From Scybalousia_A sp964639765 (lineage in GTDB: Bacteria > Bacteroidota > Bacteroidia > Bacteroidales > P3), in contig CAZXEN010000023.1 of the NCBI GenBank assembly GCA_964639765.1, positions 1-32,829 on the forward strand: a stretch of DNA of 32,829 nucleotides, given 5' to 3'. Both the position numbers and the translations under genes were made by a program. This document shows, one piece after another, positions 1 through 8,910 of this stretch. Under the pieces are notes generated by a model that was not told the DNA's origin, did no database searches, and saw only the letters and a program-made list of their open reading frames with translations. Each line of letters begins with the position of its first letter. The first letter of the stretch is position 1.

Positions 1-51
1 CTCGAAAATCTCAAGTCTTGCTTTTTTAATGTATTTTAAAATCTCTTTAAA

Positions 52-1494
52 TTATTTCTTAATATTTGGTTCTTCCAATCCAAGATGTTTTTTCTTGTCC
101 ATAATCTTTAGATAGATGGAAATCAAAAGAGCCAAAATTCCGAAGCTTGCGAATATTACTAAAGGAATAGTGTAATCATAAGGAATAAAGTCTGCACCTG
201 ATGCTTTTGCAGCTAAGACTGCAGGGTTGTTTGCATTAGAAGATTGCAATACTCCTCCTATTAGCATAGGAACAAAGCATAAACCGACGTTTTGTACCCA
301 GAAGATTAGAGAATATGCACTTCCTAAATATCTTGGGTCCATAATTTTTGGAACACTTGGCCATAATGCTGCAGGAACCAAGGCAAATGAAACTCCAAGG
401 ATAACTATTGTTGCGTAAGCAAGTACATGACTACGAGTTGCCGGAAGTAAGAATGCAAATACCAAGTGGCATACAATTAGCAATAAAGCACCGAACATCA
501 ACATCGTTGCACCTTTTCCTTTTCTATCAAGGAAGTTGCCCAAGAATGGAGTGATTACAGCTGCTCCGATAGGGAACCAACGGAAAATGTTTGAAGCTTG
601 CTGTGGGCTTATTCCATCCAAGTTGCATTGAAGCATATTTGCACCATATCTTTGGAAAGGGAATATTGCAGAATAATAGAGTACGCATAGCAATGCTACA
701 ACCCAGAAAGTTTGACTGCCAAGTATTTTACCAATATCACTGACTTTGAATTCTTCATCGTTGCTTGTTCCTTCTGCAAGAGCTTTTTCTCCTAATTGTT
801 TATCAAATTTTTTGTCCATAACACAGAAAACAAGGAAGAAAATCAAGCCTATCAATAACAGAACTGTGCAGAATGCAACAGAAGCTACAACGGTTTCTTT
901 TCCAAACATGCTTTTACCTAAATGTTCTGCTATCCAAGGAGAAATAGAGAAAATAGCGAATACTCCAACACGGGCAATAGCCATCTCCAATCCCATCGCC
1001 AATGCCATTTCTTTTCCTTCAAACCATTTGGCAATAGCACGTGAAACAGTGATTCCAGCCATTTCACATCCACAACCGAATATCATAAATCCTAAAGCAG
1101 CCATTTTTGCACTACCTGGCATACTTACCCACCAAGAATTTAACCATTCGTTCATTCCTGTTGTTTGGAACCAATCGCTTATACCGATGAATTTAATTAC
1201 AGCTCCTGCAAACATAAGAGAAGCAGACAATGTACCTGTAAAACGAATTCCACATTTGTCAAGTATAATACCTGCTATGATAAGGAAACCGCATACGTTA
1301 AGGATATATTCTCCTGCTGCGTATGTTCCAAAAGCAGAAGGCGTCCAACCTCTTTCTGCCTCTACTAAACTTTGCAAAGGAGACATTAAATCCACAAACA
1401 TGTAGCCAAAGAACATCATCAAAGCGATGAGTATCAAGGCTGTCCAACGAGCCGCTGGACTGTCGTTAATTAATTTTTGAATTTTCTCTGTCAT
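52..1494 (-). CDS. MFS transporter, 12-TM type
   Basis: Inner-membrane major facilitator superfamily transporter of 480 residues. It has many hydrophobic segments, a first helix around residues 17-40 (ALILIALMMFFGYMFVDLM), a DKCGIR loop after the third segment and LDRKGKG in the second half; both fit the MFS loop 2-3 and loop 8-9 motifs. A charged central loop around residue 240 (MDKKFDKQLGEKALAEG) splits two six-helix halves. The frame stays open upstream to a TTG at 1536, but that TTG is the end of a TATCTTTG promoter box, so the ATG at 1494 is the likely start. The substrate is not evident; distant resemblance to oxalate/formate or nitrate-type MFS proteins is only an impression. It is a single gene, divergent from secDF. 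Confidence 0.88.
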   Translation of the reverse strand: MTEKIQKLINDSPAARWTALILIALMMFFGYMFVDLMSPLQSLVEAERGWTPSAFGTYAAGEYILNVCGFLIIAGIILDKCGIRFTGTLSASLMFAGAVIKFIGISDWFQTTGMNEWLNSWWVSMPGSAKMAALGFMIFGCGCEMAGITVSRAIAKWFEGKEMALAMGLEMAIARVGVFAIFSISPWIAEHLGKSMFGKETVVASVAFCTVLLLIGLIFFLVFCVMDKKFDKQLGEKALAEGTSNDEEFKVSDIGKILGSQTFWVVALLCVLYYSAIFPFQRYGANMLQCNLDGISPQQASNIFRWFPIGAAVITPFLGNFLDRKGKGATMLMFGALLLIVCHLVFAFLLPATRSHVLAYATIVILGVSFALVPAALWPSVPKIMDPRYLGSAYSLIFWVQNVGLCFVPMLIGGVLQSSNANNPAVLAAKASGADFIPYDYTIPLVIFASFGILALLISIYLKIMDKKKHLGLEEPNIKK

Positions 1495-1533
1495 ATTATT
1501 AAATGTATTAAAATTATTTATCTTTTCGGTCTG

Positions 1534-1541
1534 CAAAGATA
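1534..1541 (-). promoter_or_regulatory. Minus-7 promoter box of the MFS gene
   Basis: On the minus strand this reads TATCTTTG, an exact match to the Bacteroidota TAnnTTTG element, about 40 nt before the ATG at 1494. No clear minus-33 TTG is seen 19 nt further upstream. The divergent region 1495-1840 otherwise holds only A/T-rich sequence and the secDF promoter. Confidence 0.6.
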
Positions 1542-1784
1542 TTACTTCTTTGTTAGAATTAGGTTATTTTATGAAAAATTTTTTGAAAAATATTTTTTGC
1601 AGTCAACAATAAGCGACATATAGGTTTATTAAATCTGGTTATGAAAAAGTAGTGTCTATTATTGTTCATATTAAAAAACTTATTTTCAAAAAATTAAACT
1701 TAATATTTTTTACATAGCCTTATTGAAAATAAAAAAAAATAAAAAAAAGTTCAAAAGAAATTATGCAGTTTTGAAATATTACTA

Positions 1785-1792
1785 TAAATTTG
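1785..1792 (+). promoter_or_regulatory. Minus-7 promoter box of secDF
   Basis: TAAATTTG fits TAnnTTTG and lies 48 nt before the chosen secDF ATG. At the expected minus-33 position the sequence is ATG (1763-1765) instead of TTG, so the upstream element is weak. Confidence 0.55.
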
Positions 1793-1840
1793 CAACTTTA
1801 AAAAACTATGCAAACTTTATAAATAATAAACTTGAGTAAT

Positions 1841-4800
1841 ATGCAAAATAAAGGAGCTATTAAAGTAATTGCGGTAGTGTTTGCGTTGATATGTATTTAT
1901 CAACTCTCTTTTACTTTAGTGACTAAAAGAGTGGAAAGTAGGGCTGAGGAATACGGCAAGCAAATGGCTGCTAAAGAAATGCAGAATCTTAAATTGGATT
2001 TATCTGATGCAGATAAATTGGCTTACAAGGATTCTATTGAAGATTTGAGAGAAAATGCATACTTGGACTCTATTTCTGAAGAGACTGTATACAATTTCTT
2101 GTTTATGCGTAAATTCTCTTATAAGGAATGTAAGGCAAGAGAAATAAATCTTGGTCTTGACCTTAAAGGAGGTATGAACGTGATGATGGAAGTTTCCACT
2201 ATTGATGTTATCAAGAGTCTTGCTGTAAATCCAGAAGATCCTATCTTGTCTTCTTTGTTGACAAAGGCAACTGTTCTGCATCGTCAGAATGGAGGAAAGT
2301 ATATAGATAGATTTGCAGATGCTGTTAAACAAGCAAAGAATGTTGAACTTGCTGCATTTTTTAGTACAAAGCTAAAGGAAAAAGGTGTCACAAAAAATTC
2401 TTCTAACGACCAAGTAATTTCTGCAATAAGTGATCAATGCAGTGATGCTTTCCAAACAACTTATCAAGTACTTTCTAAGCGTATAGATAAATTTGGAGTT
2501 GCTCAGCCAACCATTCAAAAACTTGATGCAACAGAGAGAATACTTATAGAGCTTCCAGGTGTAAAAGACCCTCAACGTGTTACAAACCTTTTGGAAGGTA
2601 GCGCCCGTTTGCAGTTCTGGTTAGTAGAAAAAGACTTGAACAAAGCTGTCAAGGCTTTACAAGATATTGATGCTTGGCTTTCTGTGGGAGATAGATCTAC
2701 AGAAATGTCAGAGGAAATATCAGAAGAAACATCTACAGTTTTAACTGCTACAGAACAAGTGGCAGAAGAAAATCAGGGAGAGGTTAAAAATGGAGCAAAT
2801 GCAAGACCTCTACTTTCTTTATTCACTCCAAGTAAAATGCAAATGACTTTGGCCGTTGCAACTGCTCAAGGTCAAAACCGTGCTGAAATCAATCGTCTTT
2901 TGAAAAAGGCTCAAGCAAAAATGCCAAAAGATTTATTATTCCTTTGGTCTGCAAAGCCTATAAACAAGACAAATGAATATGAACTTTATGCTGTGCATGT
3001 AGAAAAGAATGGTCCATTGTTAGATGGCGATGTTATTTCTGATGCAAAAGACGACTTCAATCAAACAGGTAGTCCTGTTGTTTCTATGGTTATGAAAGAT
3101 GAAGCAGCAAGAAAATGGGCTAAGATAACAGGAAACCATGTCGGAGAATGTATTGCTATTGTTTTGGATAGCGTTGTTTATTCTGCTCCGAGAGTAAATG
3201 GAGAAATAGATGGAGGTCGTTCAGAAATTTCTGGTTCATTCACAGTAGAAGAAACAAAAGACTTGGCTAATATTCTTAAATCAGGTAAACTTACAGCTCC
3301 TGCAAAGATAGTTCAAGAATCTGTTGTTGGTCCTTCTTTGGGAGAAGAATCTATTAAGGCAGGTATGATGTCTTTCTTGTTTGCAATTATCCTTGTACTT
3401 ATATATATGATATTCTTCTATAGCACTGCAGGTGTTGCAGCTTGTGTTGCTTTGGTTGTAAACTTGTTCTTCTTGTTTGGCGTTTTGGCATCCTTGGGAG
3501 CAGTTCTTACTTTGCCTGGTATTGCAGGTATAGTTCTTACTATGGGTATGGCTGTTGATGCTAACGTTATTATCAATGAACGTATCAAGGAAGAATTACT
3601 GAAAGGAAAACATGTTGGTACAGCAATAGCAGATGGATATAAAGTCGCTTACTCTGCGATCATAGACGGAAACGTTACTACATTGTTAACAGGTATTGTT
3701 TTGGCATATTTTGGTAGCGGTCCTGTTCAAGGTTTTGCTATAGTATTATGTATAGGTATCCTTACAACTTTATTCTCTGGCATATTTGTTTCTCGTCTTG
3801 TATTTGAATCTCTGCTAAACAGAAGAGGTGGTGAAAAGAGAAACATAGCATTCTATACTAAACTTACCCAACATTTCCTTGAAAAACCAAATGTTAATTT
3901 TGTAGGTAACCACAAAAAACAATGGATAGTTGTTGCTATATTGGCTATTATAGCAATAGGTTCATTAACTTTCAAAGGTTTAGATTTAGGTGTTGATTTT
4001 GCAGGAGGTAGGACATACGTGGTTCGTTTTGATCAAGATGTTCAGCCAGAAGCAATCCGCTCTGCTCTTACCAAAGAATATGGTTCAGCTCCTGAAGTAA
4101 AAACTTTTGGACCTTCTTATCAAGTAAAAGTAACAACAGACTACAGAATAAAGGAAGATGATGAGCAAGTAAATAATGAAGCAATATCAAAATTATTTGC
4201 AGGTGTTCAGTCTTTCTATAAAGATAAAACTATAACATTAGACAAATTCCGTTCTACTCAGACAAGTCCATTAGGAATTATATCGTCTGAGAAGGTCGGT
4301 CCTACAATGGCTGAAGATATTCAACGTTCTGCAATTATAGCAGTTTTGGTTTCTCTTGTTCTTATATTTATATATATAGCAATAAGATTCAAGAAATGGC
4401 AATATGGTTTGGCTTCTCTTACATCTTTGGCATTCGATGCTTTGGTAACAATTGGAGCGTTTGCTTTGTTCAATAGAATAATGCCATTTAGTTTGGAAGT
4501 TGATCAGCAGTTCGTTGCGGTTGTCTTGACGGTTATAGGATATTCTGTTAATGATACAGTTATCGTGTTTGACCGTGTAAGGGAGAACGTTAATTTGTTC
4601 CCTAAGGAAGATTATGGTAAACTGATGAACGATGCAATGAACCAGACATTATCTCGAACTTTCAATACTTTGGGTACAACATTATTGACATTGTTGGTTA
4701 TCTTTGTATTTGGAGGAGAAGGATTGAGAGGATTCTCATTCTCAATGTTCATTGGTATTGCAGCAGGTTGTTTCGCTTCTCTTTGTGTAGCGTGTCCAAC

Positions 4801-4843
4801 AGCATATGTTTTGATTACAAGAAAAACAAATAGTAAAAAATAA
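1841..4843 (+). CDS. secDF: Protein translocase subunit SecDF (fused)
   Basis: Fused SecD-SecF, an inner-membrane proton-driven partner of SecYEG that helps pull secreted proteins out on the periplasmic side. About 1000 residues, usual for the Bacteroidota fusion. Visible: N-terminal helix (~6-26), SecD motif LGLDLKGG (~104-111), periplasmic domain with an acidic linker around 285-320 (repeated EE/ST), SecD membrane block with VDANVIINE (~572-580), then the SecF half with GVDFAGG (~717-723) and SVNDTVIVFDRVREN (~901-915). The conserved membrane Asp/Arg residues of both halves are present. The frame extends to a TTG at 1832, three codons upstream; the ATG at 1841 is preferred. The next gene follows after three bases. 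Confidence 0.97.
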   Translation: MQNKGAIKVIAVVFALICIYQLSFTLVTKRVESRAEEYGKQMAAKEMQNLKLDLSDADKLAYKDSIEDLRENAYLDSISEETVYNFLFMRKFSYKECKAREINLGLDLKGGMNVMMEVSTIDVIKSLAVNPEDPILSSLLTKATVLHRQNGGKYIDRFADAVKQAKNVELAAFFSTKLKEKGVTKNSSNDQVISAISDQCSDAFQTTYQVLSKRIDKFGVAQPTIQKLDATERILIELPGVKDPQRVTNLLEGSARLQFWLVEKDLNKAVKALQDIDAWLSVGDRSTEMSEEISEETSTVLTATEQVAEENQGEVKNGANARPLLSLFTPSKMQMTLAVATAQGQNRAEINRLLKKAQAKMPKDLLFLWSAKPINKTNEYELYAVHVEKNGPLLDGDVISDAKDDFNQTGSPVVSMVMKDEAARKWAKITGNHVGECIAIVLDSVVYSAPRVNGEIDGGRSEISGSFTVEETKDLANILKSGKLTAPAKIVQESVVGPSLGEESIKAGMMSFLFAIILVLIYMIFFYSTAGVAACVALVVNLFFLFGVLASLGAVLTLPGIAGIVLTMGMAVDANVIINERIKEELLKGKHVGTAIADGYKVAYSAIIDGNVTTLLTGIVLAYFGSGPVQGFAIVLCIGILTTLFSGIFVSRLVFESLLNRRGGEKRNIAFYTKLTQHFLEKPNVNFVGNHKKQWIVVAILAIIAIGSLTFKGLDLGVDFAGGRTYVVRFDQDVQPEAIRSALTKEYGSAPEVKTFGPSYQVKVTTDYRIKEDDEQVNNEAISKLFAGVQSFYKDKTITLDKFRSTQTSPLGIISSEKVGPTMAEDIQRSAIIAVLVSLVLIFIYIAIRFKKWQYGLASLTSLAFDALVTIGAFALFNRIMPFSLEVDQQFVAVVLTVIGYSVNDTVIVFDRVRENVNLFPKEDYGKLMNDAMNQTLSRTFNTLGTTLLTLLVIFVFGGEGLRGFSFSMFIGIAAGCFASLCVACPTAYVLITRKTNSKK

Positions 4844-4846
4844 TAA

Positions 4847-5152
4847 ATGGCAACGTTATTTGGGATAATAATTGCGGTGTTAATCACCATTGCTTCTTTT
4901 TCCTCAAAGAAAAAAGAAAGAGTTCTTCCAAAGGTTAGACCTGTTGGATTGGATGGTGGTGAAGAAAGAGTTCGCCACAATAGAAAGCGTTCTCAAACCC
5001 AAGATTCTTATCCCACGTATAGAGAGCCAGAGGCGGAGGTTTCTGATTCTTTTGAAAAAAAGAAGACAGATAAAAAAGAAACAGAGAAAGTTATAGACTT
5101 AAAGAAGGCTATTATTTATTCTGCTATATTGGAGAGACCTTATAATTATTAA
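4847..5152 (+). CDS. Small single-pass membrane protein downstream of secDF
   Basis: A 101-residue protein starting three bases after the secDF stop, so almost certainly co-transcribed and perhaps translationally coupled. Residues 3-18 are hydrophobic (LFGIIIAVLITIASF), followed by a basic segment SSKKKER, a long charged low-complexity middle, and a C-terminal block VIDLKKAIIYSAILERPYNY. That end resembles the DLRKAVIYSEIL-type tail I recall from small conserved Bacteroidota hypothetical proteins. Topology is probably N-terminal anchor with a cytoplasmic tail, by the positive-inside rule. No function is known to me; the location suggests a link to SecDF or to envelope biogenesis, which is inference. 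Confidence 0.75.
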   Translation: MATLFGIIIAVLITIASFSSKKKERVLPKVRPVGLDGGEERVRHNRKRSQTQDSYPTYREPEAEVSDSFEKKKTDKKETEKVIDLKKAIIYSAILERPYNY

Positions 5153-5173
5153 TGAAATAAAACAATACACTAT

Positions 5174-8100
5174 ATGAGTATGCTTAAACGAATATTATTT
5201 ACGCTGTGCCTGTTGATTGCAGGCAATGTAATGTATGCGCAAGGTGTTCTTACGGGTACAATTACAGACGAAAAAACAAAAGAGCCATTGCCTTTTGTAA
5301 ACGTCATTGTTCTACAAAATGGCGAACAAAAAGGTGGTGCTCAAACAGGAATGGATGGTACATATCAAATTAAGCCATTGTCTCCTGGTACTTATGACAT
5401 TCAAGCATCATTTGTAGGTTATGGTACGGTCATGAAAAAGGGTGTGCGGGTTGTTGCAACCGGTTTCTCAACAGGTGGTGACATTGCTCTTAAACCAGAA
5501 TCTACAACATTGGGCGAGATAACTGTCATGGAATATTCAGTTCCTCTAATTCAAAAGGGTGAGGCAACTTCTGGTAGCCGTATTACTTCTGATGATATAG
5601 AGAAAATTACTGCTAACTCTGTAGATGCTATTTTGGCTACTATGGGAGGTGTGCAGGATAATGATGGTAGTGCTGGTTCAGCTCGAGGTGAAGAGTCTAT
5701 GCAACAATATGTAAATGGTGCAAAGAGATCTTCTGTAAATGTTCCAAAATCTGCTATCCAAGATATGCAAGTCATATTGGGAGGTACTCCTGCTCAATAC
5801 GGTGAGGCTATCGGAGGAACAATGAATATCACACTTAAGCCACCACAGAACAAGTTTGAAGGAATGCTTTCCTACAGAACTTCAGAACCTTTCAACACGA
5901 GAGGTTATCATCGTGGTGAATTGTATTTAACAGGACCTGTTTGGACAAAAACAAACAAAGCCACCAATACAACCAATACATTGGTAGGTTTCCGTTTGTC
6001 AGGATTCTTTTCCCATTCATCCTCAGGTTTGTTTGCTGATGGCAGAGAACCTTATATGATTAAAGATTCTGCATTGGCAAGAGTTTCAAAATCTCCTCTT
6101 TCTTATGATCCTGTCACGGGAGTTAATTATTCAACTTACTATTTGCATAAAAATGCTTTTGAACAAGTTGGGCGTATTCCTAATATAGGTAGTAACGCTT
6201 TGTATTTGGAGGGCGGATTGGATTTTCGTTTATCAAAAAGAACAAGTTTGAAAATTAATGGAGAGTTCACTTATTCATTTGGAAAGAATACCGGAGACTT
6301 GGTATTGAATAACGATAACAATAGTTCTTATAAATCACATTCTTATCAGATTATGGCCGATTTTACACATAAATTGTCTACTGATGAGAGTTCTACAGCA
6401 TTTATAAAGAATGTTATGTTCAATGCTCTTGCTTCATACGAGAAATCTTTCAGTGTAAGTTCATACAATCCAGATTTTGATGATGATTATTTCAAATATG
6501 GATATATTGGTAAGTTCACTTCTTATTGGTCTCCTACTTACAATCTTGCTTTATATGATGTAGATGGTGATGGTTCAGAAGAATGGGTTAGACAACTTAC
6601 TTCTTGGAGTCAAGATTCTATGACATTTCAAGCTGCAAAATATAATCCAGGTTTAGCTGCTTATACAAATCAAATCTATTTTGGAGATGAATTTGAAACA
6701 GTTAGAAATTATGGCTATGCTACAAGAGATGCTAACTACTTGGAAGCTTACAAAGGACTTATGAACGGTAGTTATCCTTCATCAGTTTATGGTATGTATA
6801 CAAATGTTGGAATATCTCCATCATCATATTCAAAGAGTGAATACGAGTATATCTATGCTGCTGCAAAAATTTCTGCCGATATAGGTAAACACCAGGTGGA
6901 GATAGGTTTCCAATATGACCAAAAGACTTTCAGTTCTTATTCTCTTGCAGCAGGTGGTTTGTGGACACTTATGCGTCAGAGACAAAACCTACACAATCTT
7001 TACCCAGATTACAACAATCCAATCATAGATAATTCTGGTTATTATCCAATTGTTTCATACGATAGAAATTATGATGCAGCTTCTCAAACCCACTTTGATA
7101 AATACCTGCGTGAGCGTTTGCGTTCATTGGGTTACAATAATATAACTGATGTTTCAATGTTGGATATAGACAGTTATGACCCAGATGTATTCTCTTTGGA
7201 TTTGTTCTCAACAGACGAGTTATACAATAATGGTTCTACTTACGTTTCTATGCGTGGTTTCGACCATACAGGAAAGAAAATCTCAGGTAAAACTTCTTTA
7301 CAGGATTTCTTCCATGGCAAGGACGGTAACAGAGTTTTAGGTGCTTGGCAGCCTATATACATGGCTGGTTATATCCAAGACCAATTCTTGTTCAGTGACT
7401 TGGTATTCAATATTGGTGTTCGTGTGGATAGATTTGACGGAAACCAGATGGTATTGAAGGACCCTTATTTGATTTATGATGCATATACAGTTAAGGATAT
7501 GAGAAAAGCTGGTAATGCTGCTGCTATCCCTTCTACTGTTCCAGATGACGCTGTTGTTTATGTTAATGGACTTTCAGAAGGCGAATCATTGCCAACCAAC
7601 GATGTAACAATAACAGGATTTAGAAGAGGTTATGGTTCAAATGTAACTTGGTATACAGCTAACGGTGAAATTACATCAGACCCTACACGTGTTGCAAGTT
7701 CTTCAGGTCAGCCGTTGCCTTTCAGAAAAGGAACTTTGTTGTCTACAGGTTTCCCTTCAGAAATTTCTGTTAATGCTTTCAAGGATTATGATCCACAAGT
7801 TGTGGCAATGCCTCGTATAGCATTCTCTTTCCCTGTTTCAGACCAGTCTGAGTTCAAAGCATCTTATGACATTATTGCACGTAGACCGAGTGAAAGTTAT
7901 TGGCAAGCTCCATACGCAAGTTATTTGTTTATGACAAACTTGAATGAGCCTGTTTTGAGTAACCCTAATTTGAAACCAGAGAAGATTACAAACTATGAGT
8001 TAGGTTTCCAACAAGTTCTTTCAAAGAATTCTGCTTTGACAATTTCTGCTTACTACAAACAGACAAGAGACCTTATCAACCTTGTACAATATGTAGGTGC

Positions 8101-8872
8101 AGACCCTAACTACATTTATTATTCATACGACAACCAAGATTATCGTACAACAAAAGGTATGACAATCCAATATGACCTTAGACGTATAAAGAATATCAGA
8201 GCTTCTGCAAGTTATACTCTTCAATATGCTGAAGGTACTACAGGTTTAGGATCTTCTACGATAGTTTCTTTGATTCGTTTGGGTTATCCAAATGTTAAGA
8301 TGATGTTCCCTATCAGCGATGATAGAAGACACGCTTTCAAATTTAATTTGGACTTCCGTTATGAAGGTGGAGACAAATACAATGGACCTACAACAAAACG
8401 TAAAGTTACAGATAAAGAAGGAAACCAAAGAGTTAAGACCATTAAATGGTTACAAAACTTTGGTGTGAACTTTACAGGTATTGTTCAGTCAGGTACTCCA
8501 TATACTAAACTTTATAGCCACAATCAACAAACCATCGTAGGTTCTTTCCGTGGAGCTCGTTTGCCTTGGTACTATCGTGTTGATATGACTGTGGATAAAG
8601 CATTCATAATAAAGGTTGGTAAGAGAAATACTATATTAGACGTATTCTGCTCTGTTACAAACCTATTTGACTTCAAGAATATTACAAGCGTATGGCCAGT
8701 AACTGGTGACCCTGATGATAATGGATACTTGACAGACCCAGAAACACAGGCTGACATCAGAGGTAATATAGATGAGATAGCATATAGAAATTACTATCAG
8801 ATATATTTGAATTCTGTTTATCGTTATTCTACTCCGCGAAGTGTAGAAATAGGAGTTTCTTATCAGTTCTAA
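5174..8872 (+). CDS. TonB-dependent receptor with carboxypeptidase-like N-terminal domain
   Basis: Outer-membrane TonB-dependent receptor of 1232 residues. It has a signal peptide ending MYAQ (residues 20-23), a carboxypeptidase regulatory-like beta-sandwich (~25-112, GTITDEKTKEPLPFVNVIV ... GTYDIQASFVGY), a putative TonB box near GEITVMEYSVP, a plug domain (~130-225, ending GGTMNITLKPP), then a 22-strand barrel ending in SVEIGVSYQF with the terminal Phe expected for Bam recognition. No SusD partner follows, so it is not a standard SusCD glycan importer. Instead it precedes a large secreted protein and a PorV-like protein on the same strand, suggesting a joint surface complex. A DVDGDG calcium-type loop lies near residue 460. 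Substrate unknown. Start ATG 5174; the ATG two codons on is possible. Confidence 0.92.
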   Translation: MSMLKRILFTLCLLIAGNVMYAQGVLTGTITDEKTKEPLPFVNVIVLQNGEQKGGAQTGMDGTYQIKPLSPGTYDIQASFVGYGTVMKKGVRVVATGFSTGGDIALKPESTTLGEITVMEYSVPLIQKGEATSGSRITSDDIEKITANSVDAILATMGGVQDNDGSAGSARGEESMQQYVNGAKRSSVNVPKSAIQDMQVILGGTPAQYGEAIGGTMNITLKPPQNKFEGMLSYRTSEPFNTRGYHRGELYLTGPVWTKTNKATNTTNTLVGFRLSGFFSHSSSGLFADGREPYMIKDSALARVSKSPLSYDPVTGVNYSTYYLHKNAFEQVGRIPNIGSNALYLEGGLDFRLSKRTSLKINGEFTYSFGKNTGDLVLNNDNNSSYKSHSYQIMADFTHKLSTDESSTAFIKNVMFNALASYEKSFSVSSYNPDFDDDYFKYGYIGKFTSYWSPTYNLALYDVDGDGSEEWVRQLTSWSQDSMTFQAAKYNPGLAAYTNQIYFGDEFETVRNYGYATRDANYLEAYKGLMNGSYPSSVYGMYTNVGISPSSYSKSEYEYIYAAAKISADIGKHQVEIGFQYDQKTFSSYSLAAGGLWTLMRQRQNLHNLYPDYNNPIIDNSGYYPIVSYDRNYDAASQTHFDKYLRERLRSLGYNNITDVSMLDIDSYDPDVFSLDLFSTDELYNNGSTYVSMRGFDHTGKKISGKTSLQDFFHGKDGNRVLGAWQPIYMAGYIQDQFLFSDLVFNIGVRVDRFDGNQMVLKDPYLIYDAYTVKDMRKAGNAAAIPSTVPDDAVVYVNGLSEGESLPTNDVTITGFRRGYGSNVTWYTANGEITSDPTRVASSSGQPLPFRKGTLLSTGFPSEISVNAFKDYDPQVVAMPRIAFSFPVSDQSEFKASYDIIARRPSESYWQAPYASYLFMTNLNEPVLSNPNLKPEKITNYELGFQQVLSKNSALTISAYYKQTRDLINLVQYVGADPNYIYYSYDNQDYRTTKGMTIQYDLRRIKNIRASASYTLQYAEGTTGLGSSTIVSLIRLGYPNVKMMFPISDDRRHAFKFNLDFRYEGGDKYNGPTTKRKVTDKEGNQRVKTIKWLQNFGVNFTGIVQSGTPYTKLYSHNQQTIVGSFRGARLPWYYRVDMTVDKAFIIKVGKRNTILDVFCSVTNLFDFKNITSVWPVTGDPDDNGYLTDPETQADIRGNIDEIAYRNYYQIYLNSVYRYSTPRSVEIGVSYQF

Positions 8873-8910
8873 TTAGTTTATGTTGTAACAAAGAAAATAA
8901 TATAGAAATT

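Noticed and set aside
746..1405. 219-codon open frame on the plus strand
   Set aside because: Lies wholly antisense to the clear MFS gene, has no domain-like pattern and no promoter; a shadow frame.
1808..1822. Tiny upstream frame M-Q-T-L-stop before secDF
   Set aside because: Four codons can arise by chance in A/T-rich leader DNA; no stalling motif or pairing structure seen.
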